Source of the DNA: Arenimonas sp049195245
Lineage (GTDB): Bacteria > Pseudomonadota > Gammaproteobacteria > Xanthomonadales > Xanthomonadaceae
DNA: 64,000 nucleotides
Direction: 5' to 3'
Assembly: GCF_049195245.1 (NCBI RefSeq)
Contig: NZ_JBMIRR010000027.1
Span: forward strand, 434,001 to 498,000
Shown here: positions 31,528 to 40,774 of the stretch, piece after piece
Layout of the letters: every line of letters begins with the position of its first letter
Numbering within the stretch: position 1 is the first letter of the stretch
Translations under genes and position numbers: made by a program
The notes under the pieces: generated by a model
What the model was told of the DNA's origin: nothing
What the model saw: only the letters and a program-made list of their open reading frames with translations
Databases searched by the model: none

Positions 31528-34410
31528 TCAGAACTGATAGTCGAACTGCAGACCCACCTCACGACCGACCGGGCTGTACGCCTGCCAGAAGTAGGGGTAG
31601 GTGTTGAAGGTCGGATCTTCCGGCGCGATGTCGTTGAGAATGTTGTTCACATTCAGACGCATCGAGAAGTTGTCCGTCCAGCGCTTGCCGATCGAGATGT
31701 TGGCGATGGTGTGCGGCGAGGCGCGGGAATCGAGCTCCCCACTGACCACGGCCGTGTTCAGCAGGTTCCAGCGCGGGAAGGTGCCATCACGGTAGATGTA
31801 CGTGGTGGCATCCCAGTCGCCCTTCTGCCAGCCGAGCGTGAGGGTCACGCGGCTGCGGAAGTCCGACGAACCGTTGCTGTCACGCAGGTTGAACAGCGCC
31901 GAGTCCGCACGCAGCTTGGTGACATGCTTCAGGACGTGGGCCCACTGCAGGCGCGACGAGAAGTTGCCCCAACGATCGGTGTCCAGGCTGTAGCGCAGGC
32001 TGGCATCGATGCCGGTGACCTTGCGATACGACAGGTTGACCGGTCCGGAACGGATTTCAGTGATGCGGTTGCCGTTGTTCGGGTCGCGGTCGATGCGGCC
32101 GTCGATCTCGTTGCAGTAGGCCGAGCCGGCAGCGTACGGGAACGGCAGGCCGTTGGTCGGGTAGGTGCCGTAGGTGCAGCCGTACTCGTCCTGGATGATC
32201 GTGGTACCGGCCAGCACGGCGACCTCGTTCTCGAGCTCGATCTCGTAGTAGTCAGCCGACAGCGACAGCGTGTCGGTGATGTCCCACACCAGACCCGCCG
32301 ACCACGACTTGCCCTCTTCCTCTTCCAGCGTCGTGGAACCCTGCGACGTGGTGAAGGCCGAGTAGACGTAGTTGGCGCCTGCCGCGTTGCAGGTGGCAAC
32401 GGGGAGGTTGTTTTCACGGCAGCGCACGTAGTCGATCACGTTGCCGAACGAGCCGCTGCGGTCCGAGAACACGTAGTGCATGTCCGGGGCCTTGAAGCTG
32501 GTGGCGTACTGGCCGCGGAACAGCAGGCTCTCGATGGGACGCCACTCGAGGCCGGCGTTCCAGGTCACGGCATCGTCGACTTCGGTGACGTCGTCGTAGT
32601 TGTCGTAACGGGCGGCCGCGGTGAGGGTGACCGACTCCAGGACCGGGAAGCTGGTCTCGACGCCGAAGGCGTAACGGTCACGCTCGCCGCCACCGCCGGT
32701 GCCGGTCAGGTTGTAGATCTGGCGCACGTCCGGGGCGATGCGGGCATCGCTGACCAGGTCGTATTCCTGGTGGCCCCACTCGGCCACGGCCGCGACGGCA
32801 GCGGTGCCGCCACGCATGTCGAACAGGTCACCGGTGACGGCGAACTGGAACAGCTGGTTCTCCGACTCGGCTTCGTACTCGACCTGGGTGGACATGGCGA
32901 GGTAGTCGGCCGGGCTGATCGGGCCGTAGAAGCGGTCCAGGTTCATGCGGTACACCGGGGTGCCGTTGGGCACGCCGACGATGCCGACATAGGCACCCTG
33001 GCCGACCGTACCCAGGCGCGGGCCGAGGAAGTAGTCGGTGGCGCCCTGGACGGTCAGGCGCGGGCGCTGGCGGTCGGTTTCATACTTGGAGGTGCTGGCG
33101 GTCAGGTCCCAGTCGAAGCGCTCGCCGAAGGAACCGCTCAGGCCAGCGGCGAACTCCCACGACAGTTCCTGGAACTTCTGGAAGGTGCCCTGCGGGCCGC
33201 CGTAGGCTTCCGTGCTCAGGGCGCGGATGGGGAAGGTGCGCGCGCCCGGGAACTGCGGGTCGTAGTGGAAGGCACCCGGCTGCGGGCCGCCCTGCCACTG
33301 CTCCACGCCGCCACCGAGCTCGGCATCGGACTTGAAGGCCATGATGCTGGCCCAACCCGAGATCGAGTCGTTGAAGTCGTAGTTGCCGATCACGTAGGCC
33401 GACAGGTCCTGCGTACCGTTGAGCACCGTCTGCTCGGCGACGAAGCGGTCGTAACCGCAGCCCGGGCCGAGGGTGGCGCCGGTGGCACCGCTGACGTAGG
33501 TGTGCGGGCGGTAGAACTCGCTGCCCGAGCAGTCGTAGCCGGCGGGCTGCACGTAGTTGATGGTTCCGCCGTTCGCCGCGATGCGGCGGATCTGGGTGCC
33601 GATCGACGGCTGGTAGCCACCGAAGCCCGGGGTGCCGTTGACGCCGGCCGGGGACGGGTTGTCGGCGCCGGAGTCCATGAAGTCGCGCTGCCAGGCGAAC
33701 AGCGGGCTGCGGTCGAAGTACTCGATGGCGTAGGTCAGGCTGCCGCGGTCGGAGGTCTTGCCTCCCACCCACTGGAAGTTCAGCGTGTTGGCACCGCCTT
33801 CGCTGGACGTCTGGCCCTTGAGGCTCATCACGTCGCCTTCGAAGTTCTTGCGCAGCACCACGTTGACCACGCCGGCCACGGCGTCGGAACCATAGATGGC
33901 GGACGCGCCGCCGGCCAGGATCTCGATGCGCTCGACGGCGGCGGACGGGATGTTGTTGAAGTTCTGGAAGTTGCTGCGGCCGTTGTACGGGAACGGATAG
34001 TCGTTCGCGCGGCGACCGTTGATCAGCAGCAGGGTGCGACCCGGGCCAAGGCCACGCAGGTTGACCACGCCGGCATTGGGCGTGAAGCCACCGTTGGCGT
34101 TGAAGTCGTTCTGGGCGAAGCCAATGTTCTGGGCGACCGTCTGCAGCACGTCATGCACGGTGTTGAAGCCGGACTTCTCGATCTCCTCGGCGGAGATCAC
34201 CGTGACGGGCGAGGGACCTTCGATGGTGGCGCGCTTGATGCGCGAACCGACGACGGTGACCGTCTCGAGCGTGGTGGCGTCTTCGGCCGAGCTGGTGCTC
34301 TCGTCCTCGGCGTCCTGGGCGTAGGCGGTGGCCGCCAGCGGCAGCACCATGGCCAGGGCCAGGGACTGCGCCAGGACATTCCTACGGTAAACGGGTACGG
34401 CGGTCTTCAT
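31528..34410 (-). CDS. TonB-dependent outer-membrane receptor
   Basis: 960-residue receptor. Signal peptide 1-31 ends in TAYA. The plug domain (about 45-175) begins after TVTVVGSRIKR, with the SPVTVISAEEIEKSGF and NLRGLGPGRTLLLINGRR segments; ASAIYGSDAVAGVVNVVLR closes the plug. The barrel (about 185-960) ends in the aromatic FDYQF expected for BAM recognition. Several extracellular loops contain paired cysteines. Loop length suggests a large ligand, but no substrate gene, anti-sigma factor or transporter is adjacent, so the ligand is unknown. Start ATG 34410 follows GGGGAGT. Strong terminator downstream. Confidence 0.93.
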   Translation of the reverse strand: MKTAVPVYRRNVLAQSLALAMVLPLAATAYAQDAEDESTSSAEDATTLETVTVVGSRIKRATIEGPSPVTVISAEEIEKSGFNTVHDVLQTVAQNIGFAQNDFNANGGFTPNAGVVNLRGLGPGRTLLLINGRRANDYPFPYNGRSNFQNFNNIPSAAVERIEILAGGASAIYGSDAVAGVVNVVLRKNFEGDVMSLKGQTSSEGGANTLNFQWVGGKTSDRGSLTYAIEYFDRSPLFAWQRDFMDSGADNPSPAGVNGTPGFGGYQPSIGTQIRRIAANGGTINYVQPAGYDCSGSEFYRPHTYVSGATGATLGPGCGYDRFVAEQTVLNGTQDLSAYVIGNYDFNDSISGWASIMAFKSDAELGGGVEQWQGGPQPGAFHYDPQFPGARTFPIRALSTEAYGGPQGTFQKFQELSWEFAAGLSGSFGERFDWDLTASTSKYETDRQRPRLTVQGATDYFLGPRLGTVGQGAYVGIVGVPNGTPVYRMNLDRFYGPISPADYLAMSTQVEYEAESENQLFQFAVTGDLFDMRGGTAAVAAVAEWGHQEYDLVSDARIAPDVRQIYNLTGTGGGGERDRYAFGVETSFPVLESVTLTAAARYDNYDDVTEVDDAVTWNAGLEWRPIESLLFRGQYATSFKAPDMHYVFSDRSGSFGNVIDYVRCRENNLPVATCNAAGANYVYSAFTTSQGSTTLEEEEGKSWSAGLVWDITDTLSLSADYYEIELENEVAVLAGTTIIQDEYGCTYGTYPTNGLPFPYAAGSAYCNEIDGRIDRDPNNGNRITEIRSGPVNLSYRKVTGIDASLRYSLDTDRWGNFSSRLQWAHVLKHVTKLRADSALFNLRDSNGSSDFRSRVTLTLGWQKGDWDATTYIYRDGTFPRWNLLNTAVVSGELDSRASPHTIANISIGKRWTDNFSMRLNVNNILNDIAPEDPTFNTYPYFWQAYSPVGREVGLQFDYQF

Positions 34411-34601
34411 CGGGTGACTCCCCTGAGTCGTTATCGGGTCGTGGAAAGCAGCGTTTTTTGGGATAGGGCCCGGTATTCCCCACGCGGGCCTTAACCGGAA
34501 CGTAACACAATCGTGCCCCGTCTCTGCAAGTGCCCCGGCCAAGCCCGCTCGGCGGCCGCCGACGGCCCGTGTAAACTATTGGCCGAACAGGAGTTTTAAG
34601 A

Positions 34602-35687
34602 ATGTCCATGGATTCACAGGTACGCGCGGCGGTCTCCGCCCTGGCCGATCCCCACGCTGGCCAGACCCTGGGTGAGTCCGGCGCCGTGCGAGGGGTCGGG
34701 GTCGAGGGCACGGCGGTCGTGGTCGAAATACTGCTGGGCTACCCCGCCGCCGGCTGGCACGCCGCGCTCGAGGCACGGGTCCGCGAGGCCGTCCTGGCCG
34801 TGCCGGGGGTGGAGCGGGCGACGGTCTCGGTCGCGTCGCGCGTTCAGGCGCATCGCGTCCAGAAGGACCTGACCCCGCTGCCCCAGGTGAAGAACATCAT
34901 CGCCGTGGCTTCGGGCAAGGGCGGGGTGGGCAAGTCCACCACCGCGGTCAACCTGGCCCTGGCGCTGCAGGCCGAGGGCGCCGTGGTCGGCGTGCTGGAC
35001 GCCGACATTTACGGGCCCAGCATCCCCAAGATGCTCGGCTTGAGCGGCCGGCCCGACAGCCCGGACGGCAAGTCGATCGAGCCCAAGCGCAACCATGGCC
35101 TGCAGGCCATGTCGATCGGCCTGCTGATCGGCGAGGACACGCCGATGATCTGGCGCGGCCCGATGGTCACCCAGGCCCTGCAGCAGCTGCTCAACGACAC
35201 CCGCTGGGAAGGCCTGGACTACCTGGTGATCGACCTGCCCCCGGGTACCGGCGACATCCAGCTCACCCTGGCCCAGCGCGTGCCCGTGTCGGGTGCGGTG
35301 ATCGTGACCACGCCCCAGGACATCGCCACTCTGGACGCGCGCAAGGCGCTGCAGATGTTCGCCAAGGTGGACGTGCCGGTGCTGGGCATCGTCGAGAACA
35401 TGGCCGTGCATGTCTGCACGAACTGCGGCCACAGTGAACACGTATTCGGCGCCGGCGGCGGCGAGCGCATGTCCGCGGAGTACGGGGTACCGCTGCTGGG
35501 CGCGCTGCCGTTGGACATCCGTATACGCGAGCAGGCCGATTCCGGCGTGCCCACGGTGGCCGCCGATCCGGAGTCGGCGCTGTCGCTGGCCTACCGCGAC
35601 ATCGCCCGGCGCACCGCCGCGCGGCTGTCGCTGCAGGCGCGCAACAAGGCCATCGCCTTCCCCAACATCGTGATCCAGAACACCTGA
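34602..35687 (+). CDS. apbC: Fe-S cluster carrier P-loop ATPase Mrp/ApbC
   Basis: 361-residue protein of the Mrp/NBP35 family. The N-terminal MIP18-like domain (about 1-85) precedes the deviant Walker A ASGKGGVGKSTTAVNLA, the DADIYGPSIPKMLG switch I, and DLPPGTGDIQLTLAQ. Near the C-terminus, HVCTNCGHSEHVFG gives the CxxC that binds a bridging [4Fe-4S] in the dimer. It delivers Fe-S clusters to apoproteins. SD CAGGAG at 34588-34593. The order mrp-dcd is conserved in gammaproteobacteria; here a DUF1287 gene is inserted between them. The 190-base region upstream, shared with the receptor, shows a TAAACT box at 34572-34577 but no other feature. Confidence 0.93.
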   Translation: MSMDSQVRAAVSALADPHAGQTLGESGAVRGVGVEGTAVVVEILLGYPAAGWHAALEARVREAVLAVPGVERATVSVASRVQAHRVQKDLTPLPQVKNIIAVASGKGGVGKSTTAVNLALALQAEGAVVGVLDADIYGPSIPKMLGLSGRPDSPDGKSIEPKRNHGLQAMSIGLLIGEDTPMIWRGPMVTQALQQLLNDTRWEGLDYLVIDLPPGTGDIQLTLAQRVPVSGAVIVTTPQDIATLDARKALQMFAKVDVPVLGIVENMAVHVCTNCGHSEHVFGAGGGERMSAEYGVPLLGALPLDIRIREQADSGVPTVAADPESALSLAYRDIARRTAARLSLQARNKAIAFPNIVIQNT

Positions 35688-36301
35688 TGGCGGCCCGGCT
35701 GGCCCGGCGGCTGGTGCTGGCGGCGCTGATGGGGGCGGGGCTGGTGGCGGCCACCCCTCCGGCGCCACCGGTGGTCACCCTGCTCGAGGCGGCCCACCGC
35801 CAGGTCGGGGTGACCCGGCTCTACGACGGGGCCTATGTCCGCCTGGCGTACCCGGGCGGCGACGTTCCGGCCGATCGTGGCGTCTGCACCGACGTGGTGA
35901 TCCGGGCCCTGCGCGCCACCGGCCTGGACCTGCAGAAGGCGGTGCACGAGGACATGCGCGCAAACTTCGCCGCGTACCCGCGCAACTGGGGTCTGAGGCG
36001 CCCGGACCGGAACATCGACCATCGGCGCGTGCCGAACCTGGAGACCTGGTTCCGGCGCGCGGGCCACGCGTTGCCGGTGACCGCCGATGCGGCCGACTAC
36101 CGGCCCGGCGACATCGTCAGCTGGCGCCTGCCGGGCGGGCTGCCGCACATCGGCGTGGTGTCGGACCGCAAGGTGCCGGGGGCGGACCGCTACCTGGTGG
36201 TGCACAACATCGGCCAGGGCGCCCGGGTCGAGGACGTGCTGCTGGCCTGGCCACCGGTGGGACACTTCCGGGTCTTCCGCGCGCCGCCGGCAACCCGCTG
36301 A
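35687..36301 (+). CDS. DUF1287 (YijA-like) putative NlpC/P60-fold hydrolase
   Basis: 204-residue protein with a short signal-like hydrophobic N-terminus (about 5-24). DUF1287 features: AAHRQVGVTRLYDGAYVRLAYPGGDVP, RGVCTDVVIRALRATG with the likely nucleophile Cys, DRNIDHRRVPNLETWF, and DIVSWRLPGGLPHIGVVSD followed by VHNIGQG with candidate His residues. The arrangement resembles cysteine peptidases of the NlpC/P60 type, so a periplasmic peptidoglycan-related role is plausible. The ATG overlaps the apbC stop by one base (TGATG). Confidence 0.82.
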   Translation: MAARLARRLVLAALMGAGLVAATPPAPPVVTLLEAAHRQVGVTRLYDGAYVRLAYPGGDVPADRGVCTDVVIRALRATGLDLQKAVHEDMRANFAAYPRNWGLRRPDRNIDHRRVPNLETWFRRAGHALPVTADAADYRPGDIVSWRLPGGLPHIGVVSDRKVPGADRYLVVHNIGQGARVEDVLLAWPPVGHFRVFRAPPATR

Positions 36302-36315
36302 GCGCCGGCTGCCGA

Positions 36316-36321
36316 TAGAAT
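36316..36321 (+). promoter_or_regulatory. -10 element of dcd
   Basis: GATAGAATCGCGGG contains TAGAAT followed by C, 33 bases before the dcd ATG. Confidence 0.4.
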
Positions 36322-36354
36322 CGCGGGCTTGAACGTCGCCACCGAGAGCCCCGA

Positions 36355-36924
36355 ATGAGCATCAAGTCCGACAAGTGGATCCGCCGCATGGCCGAGGGCC
36401 AGGGCATGATCGAGCCCTTCGAGCCGGGCCAGGTCAAGCACGGCGCCGACGGCCACCGCATCGTCAGCTACGGCACTTCCAGCTATGGCTACGACGTGCG
36501 CTGCGCGCGCGAGTTCAAGATCTTCACCAACATCAACTCCACCATCGTGGATCCGAAGAATTTCGATCCCACCAGCTTCGTGGACGTGGTGTCGGACGTC
36601 TGCATCATCCCGCCCAATTCCTTCGCGCTGGCGCGCACGGTCGAGTTCTTCCGGATCCCGCGCGACACTCTCGTGGTCTGCCTGGGAAAGAGCACCTATG
36701 CGCGCTGCGGCATCATCGTCAACGTCACCCCGCTCGAGCCGGAGTGGGAAGGCCACGTGACCCTGGAATTCAGCAACACCACGCCGCTGCCGGCCAAGAT
36801 CTATGCGGGCGAGGGCGTGGCCCAGATGCTGTTCTTCCAGTCCGACGAGGTCTGCGAAACCTCTTACAAGGACCGCGGCGGCAAATACCAGGGCCAGACC
36901 GGAGTAACCTTGCCCCGGACCTGA
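36355..36924 (+). CDS. dcd: dCTP deaminase
   Basis: 189-residue homotrimeric enzyme converting dCTP to dUTP for thymidylate synthesis. It shows SSYGYDVRCAREFKIF, DVCIIPPNSFALARTVEFFRIP, the signature GKSTYARCGIIVNVTPLEPEWEGHVTLEFSNTTPLP with the catalytic Glu, and GEGVAQMLFFQ. Full family length. Confidence 0.96.
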   Translation: MSIKSDKWIRRMAEGQGMIEPFEPGQVKHGADGHRIVSYGTSSYGYDVRCAREFKIFTNINSTIVDPKNFDPTSFVDVVSDVCIIPPNSFALARTVEFFRIPRDTLVVCLGKSTYARCGIIVNVTPLEPEWEGHVTLEFSNTTPLPAKIYAGEGVAQMLFFQSDEVCETSYKDRGGKYQGQTGVTLPRT

Positions 36925-36961
36925 CCGGCGCCGCGGCGGCGCCCCCCACCGGAGCCCCACC

Positions 36962-37543
36962 ATGCCCCCTGTTCGCCTGCTCGTGCTGATCGCGCTGTCC
37001 CTGCTGGTGGGCTGCGGCTCGCTGGGTCGCCTGGAAAGCAGGAGCCCGGCGCGCGAGGCGCAGATCCGCGACTACGACCGGGTGATCGTCGCCGACTTCA
37101 TCCCCAACGATTCGCGCCCGGCCAAGGACGAGGCGCAGCGGGCAGAACGTGCCGCGGAAATCGAAGCCGGCGCCAAGGCGTTCTCGGCCCGCATCGCCGA
37201 AGAAATCCGCGCCACGGGCGCCTTCCCGGAAGTGGCCCAGGCCAAGATGGTGAGTCCCGCGCTGCAGGTGCACGGCACGGTGGACCTGTGGGAGCCGGGC
37301 AACATCGCCGCGCGCGCCGTCACCGGCTTCGTGGGCAAGAGCGAATTCAGCGCCACCGTGATCATCTCCGACCTGGACTCGGGCCAGGAACTGGCGCGGC
37401 TGGTGGTGGACCGCAACAGCTGGCCGCTGCCGATCGGGGCCTCGACCACGATCGTGCAGACGGTGGATTTCTTCATGCACCAGGCCGCCAAGCGCGTCGC
37501 CGACGAGCTGGCGAAGAAGAAAGCCCCGCCGATGGTGGAGTAG
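36962..37543 (+). CDS. DUF4410-like lipoprotein
   Basis: 193-residue predicted lipoprotein: signal with lipobox LLVGC at about residue 18. The mature part opens with YDRVIVADFIPND and contains long helices (ARIAEEIRATGAFPEV) and a beta segment ALQVHGTVDLWEPGN, then AVTGFVGKSEFSATVIISDLDSGQELAR. This pattern is that of DUF4410 proteins, which have no known function. It follows dcd after 37 bases and is convergent with the HIT gene. Confidence 0.65.
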   Translation: MPPVRLLVLIALSLLVGCGSLGRLESRSPAREAQIRDYDRVIVADFIPNDSRPAKDEAQRAERAAEIEAGAKAFSARIAEEIRATGAFPEVAQAKMVSPALQVHGTVDLWEPGNIAARAVTGFVGKSEFSATVIISDLDSGQELARLVVDRNSWPLPIGASTTIVQTVDFFMHQAAKRVADELAKKKAPPMVE

Positions 37544-37547
37544 GGCC

Positions 37548-37973
37548 TCAGCCGGCCGGCAAGGTCGGAAGGGTCTGGCGCAGGTCGGCCAACAGCTGCC
37601 CACGTGCCTCCGGGGAATACCGGGTCGCCGTGCCCGAGCCCCAGGCCGGACCCGGCCAGGCGGCATCGCCTTCCTGCCGCGCCAGCACGTGCACGTGCAG
37701 CTGTCGCACGATGTTGCCCAGCGCGCCGATGTTGAGCTTGTGCACCGGGCCCTGCGCGCGCAGCAGCTGGCCGGCCAGGTTGATCTCGGCCAGCAGCAGG
37801 CGCTGCTGAGCGCCATCGAGATCGATCCACTCCACCGCGCCCGCCACCCGCGGCACCAGCACCAGCCAGGGAAAGCGAGCATCGTCCATCAGGCGCAGCT
37901 GGGACAGCGGCCCGTCGGCCACCAGCACCGTGTCGGCCGCCAGCCGCGGGTCGAGCGCGAAGGAAGCCGCCAT
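37548..37973 (-). CDS. HIT (histidine triad) family protein
   Basis: 141-residue HIT hydrolase-like protein. Motifs: RFPWLVLVPRV, KLNIGALGNIVRQLHVHVLARQEGD. The usual His triad is present as Q-L-H-V-H-V-L, the Gln at the first position being a permitted variant. A WPGPAWG segment follows. HIT proteins hydrolyse nucleotide phosphoramidates or dinucleotides. It lies two bases behind the dienelactone hydrolase gene. Confidence 0.85.
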   Translation of the reverse strand: MAASFALDPRLAADTVLVADGPLSQLRLMDDARFPWLVLVPRVAGAVEWIDLDGAQQRLLLAEINLAGQLLRAQGPVHKLNIGALGNIVRQLHVHVLARQEGDAAWPGPAWGSGTATRYSPEARGQLLADLRQTLPTLPAG

Positions 37974-37975
37974 GC

Positions 37976-38638
37976 CTAGCGCAGGGCCTTCTGAAGGAAG
38001 GCCAGGGTGCGCGTGAGGGCCTGCTGGGCCACGTCGGCGTTGTAGTCGGCGCGCTGGTCACAGTTGAAGCCGTGGCCCGCGCCGGGCCAGACCTGGATGT
38101 CGGCCGCAGGCAGGGCTTCGCGGTGGCGTTCTACGTCCTCGGGCGGGATCAGCGGATCGTCCTGGCCGAAGTGCAGCAGCATCGGCGCCTTGGGGCGCTC
38201 CTTCAGCAAGGGCACGGTGCGGCCGCCGTAGTAGCTCACGCAGGGCAGGCCCAGCCGGGTATTGGCCAGGAAGGCGACGCTGCCGCCCCAGCAATAGCCC
38301 ACCACGCCGACCTTGAATTCGGCTTCCAGGTAGTCGAAGGCCCCGCGTACGCCGTCGAGCGCGCCGTTGAAGCCCAGCTCCTCGACGATCTCGCGGCCGC
38401 GCTTCACGCCCGCCTCGTCGTAATCCAGGGTGGTGCCGGGGTGGACCAGGTCGAACAGGGCCGGGGCGATGGCCACGTAGCCGTAGTTGGCGAAGCGGTC
38501 GGCCACCTGGCGGATATGCGAGTTGAGCCCGAAGATTTCCTGCACCACGATCAGCGCACCCTTGGGCGTGACGTGCGGCTTGGCGTGCCAGGCGGAAATG
38601 CGCCCGTGGCGGGTGTTGATCGAGATGGTCTGGCCCAT
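37976..38638 (-). CDS. Dienelactone hydrolase family protein
   Basis: 220-residue alpha/beta hydrolase. The nucleophile elbow GYCWGG carries the catalytic Cys at about residue 116; the Asp is in HFGQDDPLIP and the His in GAGHGFNCD, giving the Cys-Asp-His triad of dienelactone hydrolases. The conserved IVVQEIFGLNSHIRQVADRFA is near the N-terminus. Native substrate is probably not a chloroaromatic, since no catabolic cluster is nearby. Co-transcribed with the HIT gene. Confidence 0.9.
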   Translation of the reverse strand: MGQTISINTRHGRISAWHAKPHVTPKGALIVVQEIFGLNSHIRQVADRFANYGYVAIAPALFDLVHPGTTLDYDEAGVKRGREIVEELGFNGALDGVRGAFDYLEAEFKVGVVGYCWGGSVAFLANTRLGLPCVSYYGGRTVPLLKERPKAPMLLHFGQDDPLIPPEDVERHREALPAADIQVWPGAGHGFNCDQRADYNADVAQQALTRTLAFLQKALR

Positions 38639-38698
38639 GGCGGTTCCCCCGTGCGGTCCCGGGCGCCAGCCTACACCGGCCCGGCCGGCGGGGAGCGC

Positions 38699-38704
38699 TA
38701 TAAT
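38699..38704 (+). promoter_or_regulatory. -10 element of rimO
   Basis: Perfect TATAAT followed by C, 27 bases before the rimO ATG. No -35 hexamer recognisable in the GC-rich sequence upstream. Confidence 0.55.
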
Positions 38705-38731
38705 CCGCGCCCGCTTCCCCTACGGCCCGCC

Positions 38732-40066
38732 ATGTCCGCCAGCCACCCCAAGGTGGGTTTCGTCAGCCTCGGCTGTCCGAAAGCCCTCGTAGACTCAGAA
38801 CGCATTCTGACCCAGCTTCGGGTCGAGGGTTACGAGATCGTGCCCAGCTACGACGCCGCCGACGTGGTGGTGGTCAATACCTGCGGCTTCATCGACTCGG
38901 CCGTGACCGAAAGCCTGGACGCGATCGGCGAGGCGCTGGCCGAGAACGGCAAGGTCATCGTCACCGGCTGCCTGGGCAAGCGCCCCGAGCAGATCCGCGC
39001 GGCGCACCCCGACGTGCTGTCCATCAGCGGCCCGCAGGACTACGGCACGGTGATGAATGCGGTGCACGCCGCGCTGCCGCCGCGCCACGATCCGTTCGTG
39101 AACCTGCTGCCCGACTACGGGCTCAAGCTGACGCCCAAGCACTACGCGTACCTGAAGATTTCCGAAGGCTGCAACCACCGCTGCAGCTTCTGCATCATCC
39201 CGTCCATGCGCGGCGACCTGGTATCGCGCCCGGTGGACGAGGTGCTGCGCGAAGCCGAGAAGCTGGCCAGGGGCGGCGTGCGCGAGCTCCTGGTGATCTC
39301 GCAGGACACCAGCGCCTACGGCGTGGACCTGAAGTACGCGGAGCGCGAATGGCGCGGCAAGGCCTATGCCACCCGCATGAAGGGCCTGTGCGAAGGCCTG
39401 GCCGAGCTCGGCCTCTGGACGCGCCTGCACTACGTGTATCCGTATCCGCACGTGGACGACATCATTCCGCTGATGGCCGAGGGCAAGCTGCTGCCTTACC
39501 TTGACATCCCGTTCCAGCACGCCAGCCCGCGCATCCTGAAGCTGATGAAGCGCCCCGGCGCGGTCGACAAGACGCTCGAGCGCATCCAGCGCTGGCGGGC
39601 CATCTGCCCCGAGATCACGATCCGCAGCACCTTCATCGTCGGCTTCCCGGGCGAGACCGAGGAAGACTTCGAGCAGCTGCTGTCCTTCCTGGACCAGGCC
39701 GAGCTGGACCGCGTCGGCGCCTTCGCCTATTCGCCGGTGGACGGCGCCCAGGCCAATGCGCTGCCCGATGCGGTGCCCGAGGAGGTGAAGCAGGAGCGGC
39801 TGGCGCGCTTCATGGCGCTGCAGGCCGAGATCAGCACGGACAAGCTCGAGCGCAAGGTCGGCACTGTGCAGACGGTGCTGGTGGACGAGATCGACGGTGA
39901 ACTGGCGATCGGGCGGTCGAAGGCCGACGCGCCGGAAATCGACGGGCTGGTGCAGATCCAGGACGGCGCGGCGGCCGGCCTCAAGCCTGGCGACTTCTGC
40001 GAAGTGCGCATCATGGGCAGCGACGAGCACGACCTGTTCGGACTGGTCGGCGACGAGGAAGACTGA
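38732..40066 (+). CDS. rimO: Ribosomal protein S12 methylthiotransferase RimO
   Basis: 444-residue radical-SAM enzyme that methylthiolates Asp88 of ribosomal protein S12. The N-terminal UPF0004 domain has cysteines in FVSLGCPKALVDSE, VVNTCGFID and VTGCLGKRP for one [4Fe-4S]; the radical-SAM triad is EGCNHRCSFCIIP; the C-terminal TRAM domain covers about 375-440. GCPKALVDSE and IPSMRGDLVSRP distinguish it from MiaB. Start ATG 38732; the frame is open far upstream but only as antisense to the hydrolase gene. Confidence 0.95.
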   Translation: MSASHPKVGFVSLGCPKALVDSERILTQLRVEGYEIVPSYDAADVVVVNTCGFIDSAVTESLDAIGEALAENGKVIVTGCLGKRPEQIRAAHPDVLSISGPQDYGTVMNAVHAALPPRHDPFVNLLPDYGLKLTPKHYAYLKISEGCNHRCSFCIIPSMRGDLVSRPVDEVLREAEKLARGGVRELLVISQDTSAYGVDLKYAEREWRGKAYATRMKGLCEGLAELGLWTRLHYVYPYPHVDDIIPLMAEGKLLPYLDIPFQHASPRILKLMKRPGAVDKTLERIQRWRAICPEITIRSTFIVGFPGETEEDFEQLLSFLDQAELDRVGAFAYSPVDGAQANALPDAVPEEVKQERLARFMALQAEISTDKLERKVGTVQTVLVDEIDGELAIGRSKADAPEIDGLVQIQDGAAAGLKPGDFCEVRIMGSDEHDLFGLVGDEED

Positions 40067-40092
40067 GTAGGCATCCAAGGGGAGGCGGCGTC

Positions 40093-40743
40093 ATGAAGAT
40101 CGTCCTGCTGGCTGTCGTGCTGTTCGCCAACCCCGTGGGGGCGAAGGCGCCGGGTCCGGACGCACCCCCGGTGCTCGCCGCCATGACCGACGCCATGCTG
40201 CTGGACCGGCATCCCGCGGGCGCGGTGATCGAAACGCGCCTGGACGCCGATTTCAACGGCGATGGCCTGGTCGACACCGCCTACGTGGCCCGCGTGCCGG
40301 ACGAGTGGCGCAAGCTGGCCGTGATGATGGGCTACGCCGAAGAGACCGACATGGGCCATGAGCCCGCCGGCGAGGCGGAGATGGATCCCTATCCGCTGGG
40401 CAGCGCCACCCTGAGCGTGAAGAAGGGCGTGTTGCTGGTGGAGGACCTGGCCGGCGGCACCAGCGCGACCGCCAGCACCTATCGTTACCGCTTTGATCCG
40501 GCGCAGCGGCGCATGCGCCTGATCGGCGACGACGTGGCCTATTACAGCCGCACGAACCAGCACGACAAGGTGGAGATCAGCACCAACCGCCTCACCGGTC
40601 AGCGCATACGCCAGGTCTTCAAGCTGGACGCCGATGGCTACGCGCCGCAGCCGCCGGTGAAGGAGGCGGTGCCGACCGCGCCGGTGTACATGGAGGATGC
40701 GCCCCTGCCCGACGTCACGCTGGGGCTTGGCGAGGCGGGTTAG
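40093..40743 (+). CDS. Exported protein with calcium-loop-like segment
   Basis: 216-residue protein of unknown function. GGAGG at 40080-40084 supports ATG 40093. A signal peptide (1-18) precedes the mature part. At residues 51-59 the run DADFNGDGL, followed by VDTAYV, resembles a calcium-binding EF-hand or FG-GAP loop as found in secreted repeat proteins. The remainder is beta-rich, with a proline-rich end. The start of the ABC exporter gene follows 31 bases later, so both are probably on one mRNA. No family recognised. Confidence 0.65.
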   Translation: MKIVLLAVVLFANPVGAKAPGPDAPPVLAAMTDAMLLDRHPAGAVIETRLDADFNGDGLVDTAYVARVPDEWRKLAVMMGYAEETDMGHEPAGEAEMDPYPLGSATLSVKKGVLLVEDLAGGTSATASTYRYRFDPAQRRMRLIGDDVAYYSRTNQHDKVEISTNRLTGQRIRQVFKLDADGYAPQPPVKEAVPTAPVYMEDAPLPDVTLGLGEAG

Positions 40744-40774
40744 TCTTCCCCGGGTGACTCATCCCGGACCCGAC

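Noticed and set aside
31711..34494. A 927-codon open frame on the plus strand opposite the TonB receptor
   Set aside because: Low-complexity Val/Ala/Arg/Gly composition typical of antisense frames in GC-rich genes; no domain. The minus-strand receptor is complete with signal peptide, start and terminator.
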